Positions 39,712 to 47,545 of a stretch of DNA of 64,000 bases are shown in pieces (the stretch's first letter is position 1; each line of letters opens with the position of its first letter). The DNA is from Synechococcus sp. PCC 7502. Its GTDB lineage: Bacteria > Cyanobacteriota > Cyanobacteriia > Pseudanabaenales > Pseudanabaenaceae. A program made the position numbers and the translations under genes. The notes beneath the pieces were generated by a model that was given only the letters and a program-made list of their open reading frames with translations, made no database searches and had not been told where the DNA came from. The stretch spans positions 1 to 64,000 of the forward strand of contig NC_019702.1 of assembly GCF_000317085.1 (NCBI RefSeq), written 5' to 3'.

Positions 39712-40485
39712 CTAGAGATCAATAAAGCTGGGGCTAAAATCGGGGGCGATCGCTAAAATCGTATTCCCCGCTAAACTAATCCAGTCTGAATGCTCAAATA
39801 ACGGCTCCGAAGCAATCAGCATACTATCCACACTGCGTAACCAATACAAAGAAGGAATGGGGGTACGACTGGCACAACGACTGGCAACTAACTGCTTACC
39901 ATCACTGACAATCAGATTTAAGGAAGCATTAACACTGTACTTATGACACAGGTCGATTACCGCTGCCAAAGTTTCCTGTAGGGCTAAAACCATGGAGCCA
40001 GAGTTGTGGATAAGATTTTGAAAAAATAAAGCTAAAATATGCTCCGAATCAGTATTTCCAGAAATATTTTGATAGTATTCGTCCTTTAATAAAGAGCGCA
40101 GGGGACGATAGAGCGATCGGTGAAAATCCTCAATATAACCATTGTGAACGCCAATCACATCTCGATGGCTAAAAGGTTGGCAATTGGCTAAATCCAGAGA
40201 CTGTCCGGGGGTGGCACTGCGAATATTGGCTAAAATACAGTTCGATTTGATATATCGTCCCAAGTGTAAAAGATTAATATCATTCCAAATGGGTAAAGTA
40301 TTTTTATAAAAAAAAGGTGGCTGGGCGGGAGCATACCAACCAATGCCAAATCCATCGGCATTTAATAGTCCTGCCGTCATTTCTTGGGGCTGATAGCTTT
40401 GTACCGTTAGTGAGTGCGTAGTCTTACTTACCAAATGCTCAAGATAGATCGATTCCCGTCCCAAATAGCCAACTAAACGACACAT
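39712..40485 (-). CDS. Class II glutamine amidotransferase (EgtC-like)
   Basis: 257 residues. The N-terminal Cys2 after the start Met is the expected nucleophile, with CRLVGYLG, then GFGIGWY, NIRSATPG and the VHNGYI segment. This fits the YafJ/EgtC branch. EgtC removes glutamate in ergothioneine synthesis, but no other Egt genes are here, so the substrate is not shown. It converges on the DUF3119 gene with a gap of 6 bp. Confidence 0.85.
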   Translation of the reverse strand: MCRLVGYLGRESIYLEHLVSKTTHSLTVQSYQPQEMTAGLLNADGFGIGWYAPAQPPFFYKNTLPIWNDINLLHLGRYIKSNCILANIRSATPGQSLDLANCQPFSHRDVIGVHNGYIEDFHRSLYRPLRSLLKDEYYQNISGNTDSEHILALFFQNLIHNSGSMVLALQETLAAVIDLCHKYSVNASLNLIVSDGKQLVASRCASRTPIPSLYWLRSVDSMLIASEPLFEHSDWISLAGNTILAIAPDFSPSFIDL

Positions 40486-40494
40486 TAATTTTTC

Positions 40495-41049
40495 CTATGA
40501 ATTAATAGGAAATCTTAGTTGATCTGGGTTAATTTTTCTGGCTAAATCCGCTACAAGGCGATCGCAAACTTTTTGGGGTGAGTCATCGGTATCTATTACT
40601 AGGCAAACATCAGCTTGGGCATAGAGGGAACGTCTTTGTTCATAAAGTTTAGTCAAAGTTGCCAATGGATCGGCAGTTTCTAATAAAGGACGAACATGAT
40701 GACTAGAACGCAGCCGATGATATAGCTGTTGCATAGACACATCCAGCCATACTACTAGCCCATTCCGTAAGTGTGACCAGTTCAAGCGATCAAGGACAAT
40801 CCCACCACCCGTAGCCACAACTAGTCTTGTATAGGCAGAAACTTCAGATAACACCTGATGCTCAATTTGACGAAAACCTGATTCCCCAGATTCAGCAAAA
40901 ATTTGGGCAACGGTACGTTTGGTACAAGCCTCTACTAAACTATCAGTATCCACAAATCTGTAATTCAATCTGTCGGCGAGCAGTTTACCAATGGTAGATT
41001 TTCCTGCCCCCATCATGCCAATTAAATAGATGTTTGTCCCATCTAGCAT
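40495..41049 (-). CDS. aroK: Shikimate kinase
   Basis: Phosphorylates shikimate in aromatic amino acid synthesis. The P-loop GMMGAGKST lies near the start, followed by DTDSLVE, GESGFRQIE and TGGGIV. I use ATG at 41049 (184 residues); the open frame goes to a TTG at 41079, which would add ten residues. Upstream, the small hypothetical gene is 45 bp away in the same direction. Confidence 0.95.
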   Translation of the reverse strand: MLDGTNIYLIGMMGAGKSTIGKLLADRLNYRFVDTDSLVEACTKRTVAQIFAESGESGFRQIEHQVLSEVSAYTRLVVATGGGIVLDRLNWSHLRNGLVVWLDVSMQQLYHRLRSSHHVRPLLETADPLATLTKLYEQRRSLYAQADVCLVIDTDDSPQKVCDRLVADLARKINPDQLRFPINS

Positions 41050-41093
41050 ATTTACGTTACTTATTAACTTACCTACCAAACTAACAATTAGAA

Positions 41094-41432
41094 CTAGCGA
41101 TTAGACAAATGCCGACTCAGTAGTTGCTTTTCTAGGGCGGCAATCCGTTCGTAGGCATAGGTCAATTGGGCAGATAGCCTTCCAAGTTGCCATTCACAGG
41201 GAATCTGCTGATCGCCTTGACAAACATGGGCATTATCTTCATCAATAATATCCTTATGGGCAAAACTATACTCTAGGGTTTCTCGTTGTAGTCGGTTTAT
41301 AGAACTTGCTTCATTGGTTATGCCATTACTTACAAGGGCAGCAATAATCTGCTTAGGCATAGCCTCGATAACGTGATTGAGGTGACGTAGCTGATCTCTA
41401 AGTTCAAAAATTTGAGTTTGCAAGTCGTTCAT
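41094..41432 (-). CDS. Hypothetical coiled-coil protein
   Basis: Not recognised. 112 residues; both ends look like coiled coil (FELRDQLRHLNHVIEAM and YERIAALEKQLLS), with a central Cys pair (CQGDQQIPC). It lies upstream of aroK in the same direction. Between it and the sigma factor gene is a terminator, so it has its own promoter. Confidence 0.6.
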   Translation of the reverse strand: MNDLQTQIFELRDQLRHLNHVIEAMPKQIIAALVSNGITNEASSINRLQRETLEYSFAHKDIIDEDNAHVCQGDQQIPCEWQLGRLSAQLTYAYERIAALEKQLLSRHLSNR

Positions 41433-41525
41433 AGCGATACTTCCCTGATAAGGATTCCTATATATTAGTTAACCTATTTGGAAAATACGGCGATCGCAGA
41501 ATTATTTAAGTTTTAACCTAGATTT

Positions 41526-41580
41526 AAAAAAGGAGTTTGGGGCAAAGCCCCAACTGAGGGTGCAGCCCTCAAACTCCCTT
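41526..41580 (-). terminator. Branched (three-way) terminator of the sigma factor gene
   Basis: On the minus strand an outer stem (41580-41570 with 41539-41529, one mismatch in 11) encloses two hairpins, GAGGG/CCCTC (41570-41556) and GGGGC/GCCCC (41551-41539). It ends in six Ts (41531-41526). It lies about 38 bp after the sigma factor stop. The T-run makes this a terminator in minus orientation. Confidence 0.8.
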
Positions 41581-41618
41581 CAATCCGTACTTAATAAATT
41601 TGAGTGCGTAAGTTACTA

Positions 41619-42623
41619 TTAGCTGGCAATAATATATTCCTGAACCCGTTGACGACGTTTGCGTAAAGCATCCATTGCCTGACGCTCTAATTGGCGCACC
41701 TGTTCACGGCTCAAGTCCATGCGCTTACTGATACTAGCTAAGGATAGTTCTTGACCATCTTCTAAGCCATATCGCAAGATCATTACCTGTCTTTGTTTAG
41801 GACTAAGTTCAGATAGTAGTGACTGTACCCCATCACGCAGCGACTCATTCAAGGCATAGGTTTCAGGAGAATGCCCCTGATCCTCAAGTAAGTCAGCAAG
41901 CTCAGTATCTTGATTATCGCCAATGCGTAAATCCAGGGATATCGGTTGACGTGCCAAAGATAAACATTCTCGCACCTGTTCTGGCTTAATTTCTAAAGTT
42001 TCAGCTACTTCTGCAGCTGTTGCTACTCGACCTAAGTCTTGAGCAAGTTGGCGTTGTGCCTTTTTAATCTTATTAAGCTTTTCGGTGATATGAACGGGTA
42101 GCCGAATGGTACGAGCCTGTTGAGCGATCGCTCTGGTAATTGCTTGTCTGATCCACCAGTAGGCATAGGTGGAAAACTTGAAGCCCTTAGTTGGGTCAAA
42201 TTTATCCACAGCCCTTTCAAGCCCTAGGGTTCCCTCTTGGACTAAATCTAAAAGTTCCAGATTACGTTTTTGATACTTTTTAGCTACGGACACTACTAGG
42301 CGTAGATTGGCTTCAATCATCTTACGTTTAGCTCTGGTTCCTTGCTTCAGGGCATCATTTAAAGCATTCGGCTCAAGCCCCACAGCCTGCGCCCATTCCT
42401 CTTGGGTAGGTAGGCGATCAAACTGCTCAGATAGGGTTTCTTGGGTGGTGATATATCCCATCAAATGCTGAACCTGCTTGCCATATATAATTTCCTCCTC
42501 GTTAGTAAGCAGAGGAATTTTCCCAATCTCATGCAAATAGGTACGCACCATATCGGCAGATAGAGTGCCTTGCTTGGCTTTGGCTGGTGATTTTATGGAC
42601 TGTGTCAGCTTTTGTTTAGGCAT
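41619..42623 (-). CDS. RNA polymerase sigma factor, group 2 (RpoD/SigB-D type)
   Basis: 334 residues with region 1.2 (MVRTYLHEIGKIPLL), region 2 with LVQEGTLGLERAVDKFDP and the -10-binding FSTYAYWWIRQAITRAI, region 3, and region 4 ending in REQVRQLERQAMDALRKRR. It lacks the long region 1.1 of the main sigma factor, so it is an alternative group 2 factor of the kind that responds to stress, dark or carbon/nitrogen status. Which Sig letter cannot be set from sequence alone. It has a long 585-bp upstream region. Confidence 0.93.
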   Translation of the reverse strand: MPKQKLTQSIKSPAKAKQGTLSADMVRTYLHEIGKIPLLTNEEEIIYGKQVQHLMGYITTQETLSEQFDRLPTQEEWAQAVGLEPNALNDALKQGTRAKRKMIEANLRLVVSVAKKYQKRNLELLDLVQEGTLGLERAVDKFDPTKGFKFSTYAYWWIRQAITRAIAQQARTIRLPVHITEKLNKIKKAQRQLAQDLGRVATAAEVAETLEIKPEQVRECLSLARQPISLDLRIGDNQDTELADLLEDQGHSPETYALNESLRDGVQSLLSELSPKQRQVMILRYGLEDGQELSLASISKRMDLSREQVRQLERQAMDALRKRRQRVQEYIIAS

Positions 42624-43208
42624 TGTGTTAACTCCTTACTGAACTCCTTATTCAGATTCAGCAGACTAAAGAATTGAAAATCATTATGTAACTTGCTTGT
42701 GTTAGTTTATTTTTTTGCAAACCGTTTAGTTTTGTAAACTTTATAAGCTTAATTGTAATTTGTGGTCAGGTAATCGATTATGATAGCTAGTTATTTTTAA
42801 ATAGCAATAGTTTTGTATTAATTATTATTACAGATTTATGCAAAAACTCAACATTAGATTTCATAGTTATTTGCGCCTTATTTTTTAAGTATTTACACTC
42901 ATTGCATAGAAACTACGTATAAACTGACATTACCTTTTCTGCTATTACGCCATTAGGTAAAAATCAGATGCCTTAAATCCGAATATTTTTTTTAAGATTT
43001 AAGGCTATGACGAAAACATGGGCAAGTTTGTGCCATAAGTTTATATATTTACTAAATTTTTAGTTGCCAAATTTTAGCTAATTAGATAAGAACAACTAGC
43101 GATCGCTGATATTCGGGCTGAATTGACTGCTATCAAACTCTATTACACTAAGACTGATTGACCTAGAAATAAGTTTAAATAAGGCTTTCTTAATTTAGGT
43201 TTATTAGC
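42624..43208. other. Long intergenic region upstream of the sigma factor gene
   Basis: 585 bp between the sigma factor gene and btpA (both minus strand), AT-rich. It contains a perfect 10-bp inverted repeat at 42970-42979 and 42996-43005. No reading frame of note or tRNA is seen. It should hold the sigma promoter and perhaps the 3' end of btpA mRNA or a small RNA. Confidence 0.45.
42970..43005. repeat. Perfect 10-bp inverted repeat with T-rich loop
   Basis: GCCTTAAATC (42970-42979) and GATTTAAGGC (42996-43005) are exact reverse complements with a 16-base loop containing eight Ts. It lies 347 bp upstream of the sigma factor start and 204 bp downstream of btpA. It may be an operator, an RNA hairpin or part of a small RNA. 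Confidence 0.5.
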
Positions 43209-44048
43209 CTATTTAGGATGCCATTCTTGAATAATCTTAGGTGAATTAGGTTTGCTTAGATGAGTTGCCTCGACAAAACGAGTGACTCGATTGGGATCAA
43301 TAGATTGATGAATCTGCCCGTTGCGCTTTAAAGAGCTAGAAACAATTACCCCGTTAGCATACTTGAGGAGTTGGGCAACATTTTCGGCGGTGGCACCCGA
43401 ACCCACTAAAAATGGTACATCTCGACAGGCGATCGCTGCTTCTTGCAAATCTTGATGGGTAGGAGCATCACCTGTGGCAAAACCCGATAGGATAACTCCG
43501 TCCGCTAAACCTCTATAAATAGCGTCATGAATGGCTAAGGTTAAATTGGGAACCGAAATTGGGTGAGCGTGTTTGACAAGAACATCAGCAAAAATTTTGA
43601 CATCACAGCCTAGTTCTCGGCGATAGCGTAATAGTTCGTAAGCGTTGCCTTCGATAATTCCTTGATCCGTTGCCATTACTCCAGTTAGGACATTAACTCG
43701 GATAAATTTAGCACCAACACAGGCAGCGATCGCCATTGCCGAAAGAGCATCATTGCGTAAAACGTTAATCCCTACCGGCACATCGACCATTTGCATAATA
43801 CGTTGTACGACCAAGGTCATCGCACTAATTACGGCTGGATCAACTCGACCACTGGTAAAAGGGGCATCAAAAAAATTCTCTATGATAATCCCATGTACCC
43901 CTCCTGATGCTAGGGCAGTTGCCTCCTGTTCGGCTCGATCAAGTATGTGTTTTAAGTTCCCTCCCCAACGAGGCGAAGTGGGTAAGGGTAGAAGGTGTAC
44001 AACACCTATAACAGGATGGGAGTTATCAAATATTTGGTTCAGATCCAC
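43209..44048 (-). CDS. btpA: Photosystem I biogenesis protein BtpA
   Basis: BtpA is a thylakoid-associated protein that stabilises PsaA/PsaB in the cold in Synechocystis. The 279-residue protein has PVIGVVHLLPLP, GGVHGIIIENF, GINVLRNDA and an FAD-like Gly-rich C-terminal part (LVGSGATAENV), all characteristic of the family. The start is GTG at 44048 (MDLNQIFDN). It stands about 200 bp downstream of an IDH gene. Confidence 0.9.
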   Translation of the reverse strand: MDLNQIFDNSHPVIGVVHLLPLPTSPRWGGNLKHILDRAEQEATALASGGVHGIIIENFFDAPFTSGRVDPAVISAMTLVVQRIMQMVDVPVGINVLRNDALSAMAIAACVGAKFIRVNVLTGVMATDQGIIEGNAYELLRYRRELGCDVKIFADVLVKHAHPISVPNLTLAIHDAIYRGLADGVILSGFATGDAPTHQDLQEAAIACRDVPFLVGSGATAENVAQLLKYANGVIVSSSLKRNGQIHQSIDPNRVTRFVEATHLSKPNSPKIIQEWHPK

Positions 44049-44256
44049 ACGCTTGGTTATTTAAGAAGATACCAATTATTGCTTTACTGTACCTTGATTG
44101 GGTACACAAAATCTTAAGTATCAGCAAAAGTCATCGGTTATTTTTAATTAGTTTTTAAGTAATCACCTATACAAATATTAAGGGGAGAAATATTTAGGGG
44201 AGATGTGCTGCCCCCTAAAGTTAATTAATTACTAGTTGAAATATCTAGTTAAATTA

Positions 44257-45330
44257 CTAAGCAAGTTTATTGGCGATCGCCTCTGCCATTTCTTGAGTAC
44301 CAACGGGGGTAATCCCAGCTTTAGCAAGGTCATAGGTAACGCTTGTTCCTTCGTTAATTACGTCCTCTACAGCTTGTTGCAGGCGATCAGCAGCCTCAAT
44401 TTCGTTTAAGTGTCTGAGCATCATTACTCCCGACAAAATTAGGGCGGTGGGGTTAACCTTATTTTGACCTGCATATTTGGGAGCAGAACCGTGAATTGCC
44501 TCAAATACCGCAATATCAGTGCCAAAGTTACCACCGGGGGCTACACCTAGTCCGCCAATCATGCCCGCACATAGATCGGAAACAATATCTCCATACAAGT
44601 TGGGGAGAACCAAAACATCATAGAGTTCAGGCTTCTGCATTAGCTGCATACACATATTATCGACAATGCGATCGTCAAACTCTATATTTGGGTAGTCCTT
44701 TGCCACATCCTTAGCTACTTCTAAAAATAGACCATCGGTAAATTTCATGATGTTGGCTTTATGCACGGCTGTAACTTTTTTACGACCATTAGCTTGGGCA
44801 TAGTCAAAGGCAAATTTCACGATGCGGCGACTACCCATATCAGAAATAGGTTTTACCCCGATCGCCGAATGCGGCACTATTTTTTTCTTGGATAAATTCT
44901 GCAAATATTCTAAAGCTTGTTCTGCTTCGGGCGTACCTGTTTGAAATTCAATACCAGCGTAGAGGTCTTCGGTGTTTTCTCTGACAATTACAAGATCGAC
45001 ATTTCTAAATGCACTTTTGACCCCATCAATGGATTTAGCGGGGCGCAGATTGGCATAGAGGTCTAGTTCTTTACGAATTGCGACGTTTACAGATCGAAAG
45101 CCAGAGCCTACGGGTGTAGTAATTGGTCCTTTGATGGCGGTTTTTGTTGCCTTTATGGACTCAAGCACATGATCAGGAAGTGGAGTTCCGTACTGCTCCA
45201 TCACATCCACCCCAGCATCAACAACTACCCAGTCAATTTTTACGCCTGTAGCATCTATCGCTGTTTGTGTAGCTTTTGCTACTTCTGGTCCAATTCCGTC
45301 GCCTCTAACTAAAGTTACTGAATGTGTCAC
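44257..45330 (-). CDS. Isocitrate dehydrogenase-like enzyme (short form)
   Basis: 357 residues of the isocitrate/isopropylmalate dehydrogenase family. The substrate loop [16 protein letters not shown] keeps the Ser and Asn that contact the gamma-carboxylate of isocitrate in E. coli Icd. The cofactor region [14 protein letters not shown] carries Lys-Tyr where NADP enzymes have it and NAD enzymes have Asp-Ile. So NADP-dependent isocitrate oxidation to 2-oxoglutarate is the best call, although well-known cyanobacterial Icd is about 475 residues. The start is GTG at 45330. Isopropylmalate or homoisocitrate activity is less likely. Confidence 0.82.
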   Translation of the reverse strand: MTHSVTLVRGDGIGPEVAKATQTAIDATGVKIDWVVVDAGVDVMEQYGTPLPDHVLESIKATKTAIKGPITTPVGSGFRSVNVAIRKELDLYANLRPAKSIDGVKSAFRNVDLVIVRENTEDLYAGIEFQTGTPEAEQALEYLQNLSKKKIVPHSAIGVKPISDMGSRRIVKFAFDYAQANGRKKVTAVHKANIMKFTDGLFLEVAKDVAKDYPNIEFDDRIVDNMCMQLMQKPELYDVLVLPNLYGDIVSDLCAGMIGGLGVAPGGNFGTDIAVFEAIHGSAPKYAGQNKVNPTALILSGVMMLRHLNEIEAADRLQQAVEDVINEGTSVTYDLAKAGITPVGTQEMAEAIANKLA

Positions 45331-45487
45331 TGAATTTACCTAATGTTTTCAAAATCATACCAATCAAGCCCATATTAATTTAGAACGGGTTGGTAAAATC
45401 GACACATAAAACACAGAAAATAGAATCTAAATAGACAAGAGAATCTCAGTGTATTATTAAAATAAAGTAACATTTCATTAAGTAATT

Positions 45488-45790
45488 ATGAGCAATCCTT
45501 TAACTCGCGCCTTTTTCATTGGTAGAGCCACCGCCGAGGCAATAATTGAACAAGTGGAAGATACCTTAACTGATGCTTTGAGTGCCTTTGGTAAGTTTGA
45601 TGCTGAACAAAGGGAAAAATTAAGAACTTTTACGGAAACAGTTTTAGAAAAAGCAGATTTAGCAGAAGGACAAACCGTAACTACAACGACCACTCAAGAT
45701 GTGGATTTACAGGAAGTTATAGACAAACTGCGGGCTGAGGTTGCTAATTTACGCTCAGAACTGCAAGAGTACCGTAATAACCAAAACTAA
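45488..45790 (+). CDS. Small coiled-coil cyanobacterial protein (DUF6825-like)
   Basis: 100 residues. The N-terminus NPLTRAFFIGRATAEAI and the C-terminal coiled coil (EVIDKLRAEVANLRSELQEY) are joined by a Thr-rich linker. It resembles a small family conserved in cyanobacteria (tentatively DUF6825). No function known. Clear ATG, divergent from the IDH gene. Confidence 0.7.
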   Translation: MSNPLTRAFFIGRATAEAIIEQVEDTLTDALSAFGKFDAEQREKLRTFTETVLEKADLAEGQTVTTTTTQDVDLQEVIDKLRAEVANLRSELQEYRNNQN

Positions 45791-45804
45791 TTTACCAATT
45801 CAAA

Positions 45805-46542
45805 CTACCAATTAATTTGAGCCGCCCCAGCGATCGCCACTGGATGCAATAACCGAAATGCTACTACGGCGATCAATACGCCAATATAGGCGGGACGTAG
45901 AAATTCCTGCCACTGAATTTCTTGTTTTCCTTGCCATACTGCCAAAAACGGGATGACCGATGTTCGATTTTTAATTTCTAAAAAAGCTGCCCCAAATCTT
46001 TGCTCTAGGCGGCGATCGCCATGCCAAACCCCAAATAAATGATGCAAAATCAGCCCTGTTGAAGCCACAATCATAAAGCTAGAGCCAATCCAGAGGGTGT
46101 GAGCAATGCACCAAATCACCTGTCCTACCATCTGCGGATGCCTCGAAATTCTAATAATGCCTGTTTCATATAAATGGACTTGAGGTTTTTGGATGGCGGC
46201 AATTTCCAATAGATTAAAGGTAGCGGGATAGAGAAAGATAAAAGAAATTACGGAAACCACGGATACTAGTGTTTTGATCCCAGTTACATCTTGAACATTC
46301 CAGAGGATAACGCCATCGTAGCGATGATTAAAGAAGTAAATTAGCATTACCGTAGCTAGGGTTAAGCTCACCAAGGCAAAAATTACTCTGTATGCCCTTG
46401 CTCCAATTTTTGTTTCTGCTTTTGCCCTTAAGGCTGCTAACCCACTGTGGGCGATCGCAAACCCTAAAATTAAGCCCAACATGATCAGGTGTGATGAATA
46501 TTCTGAGATCAAATCTGATAGAAAGTTTAATGAAAATGGCAT
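45805..46542 (-). CDS. NnrU family membrane protein, possible Z-ISO
   Basis: 245 residues with about six membrane segments and the NnrU family signature RISRHPQMVGQVIWCIAH. The plant and algal 15-cis-zeta-carotene isomerase Z-ISO belongs to this family and binds haem b with histidines. A similar role in carotenoid synthesis is plausible, as conserved His residues are present. Function is inferred from family only. It converges on the small coiled-coil gene. Confidence 0.75.
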   Translation of the reverse strand: MPFSLNFLSDLISEYSSHLIMLGLILGFAIAHSGLAALRAKAETKIGARAYRVIFALVSLTLATVMLIYFFNHRYDGVILWNVQDVTGIKTLVSVVSVISFIFLYPATFNLLEIAAIQKPQVHLYETGIIRISRHPQMVGQVIWCIAHTLWIGSSFMIVASTGLILHHLFGVWHGDRRLEQRFGAAFLEIKNRTSVIPFLAVWQGKQEIQWQEFLRPAYIGVLIAVVAFRLLHPVAIAGAAQINW

Positions 46543-46609
46543 TAATTAATGATTAGTTAAGAATTAAAAGTAAATTTAGCGTTAATTTCAATATGCCACA
46601 TCTTCCCAT

Positions 46610-47395
46610 CTATAGCTCTACAATCACAGGAGTATGGTCGCTGGGCTGAGGATTTTTACGGGGATTAATATCAATTTCACAACTTAGCGATCGCTCATAT
46701 AAGTCCTTAGTGGCATAGTGATGATCAATGCGCCAGCCATGATTACGCCGAAAGGAACCTGCCCGATAATCCCACCAGCTATAGTGTCCTTCCCCGTCAT
46801 AAAACCTTCTAAAAACATCTTTAAATCCCAAATCTAAAATACTTTGCAATGCCGCTCTTTCGGTGTCCGATGCCATGATTTTTGTTTCCCGCTTGGCTGG
46901 ATCATGAATATCTATGTCCTCAAGGGCAATATTAAAGTCGCCACAAATTAAAATGTTGGATTCATGCTTAAGGGTTTCTTCTAAATAGGATTTTAAAAGA
47001 GCTAACCACTTTAATTTATATTCATATTTTTCCGAGGCGATCGCCGAACCATTAGGTACATATAGGTTAACAATCCTGACATCACCAATTACGCCAGAGA
47101 TTACCCGTTTTTGCAGATCAAACTCTGGATCAACATTTTTTAAGACTGCCGAAAAACCATTGCGAATCCCAGTTAATTCCTGCCGAGCAATTAAAGCTAC
47201 ACCATTATAGGACTTCTGCCCGTAGATATAGACAAAATAGCCTAACTCTTCCAATGGAGCTAAAGGAAAATCAGCATCAGATACCTTTGTTTCCTGTAGG
47301 CACAGCACATCAAGATCGGGACGACTTTCTAACCAGGCGATCGCTTGATCTAAACGACTCCGAATTGAGTTAACATTCCAAGTGGCAATTTGCAT
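46610..47395 (-). CDS. xth: Exodeoxyribonuclease III
   Basis: AP endonuclease/3'-exonuclease of base-excision repair. 261 residues with the metal-binding LQETKV, GDFNIALED and the active-site SDHTPVIVEL at the C-terminus, plus WRIDHHYAT. Length is typical. It lies 67 bp upstream of the NnrU gene in the same direction. Confidence 0.95.
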   Translation of the reverse strand: MQIATWNVNSIRSRLDQAIAWLESRPDLDVLCLQETKVSDADFPLAPLEELGYFVYIYGQKSYNGVALIARQELTGIRNGFSAVLKNVDPEFDLQKRVISGVIGDVRIVNLYVPNGSAIASEKYEYKLKWLALLKSYLEETLKHESNILICGDFNIALEDIDIHDPAKRETKIMASDTERAALQSILDLGFKDVFRRFYDGEGHYSWWDYRAGSFRRNHGWRIDHHYATKDLYERSLSCEIDINPRKNPQPSDHTPVIVEL

Positions 47396-47545
47396 TAGTC
47401 TATATCTTTAGCGTAATTTTGAGCGTGATCGGCTATTTTAGAATATTCTGAATTTGCAACCTATGGAATGGGAAATTTTACTGTCAGACACTCCTAAGAT
47501 TTTTTCTCAAGTTTATTATTAATAATTTCATTAGCAACATCCTCT

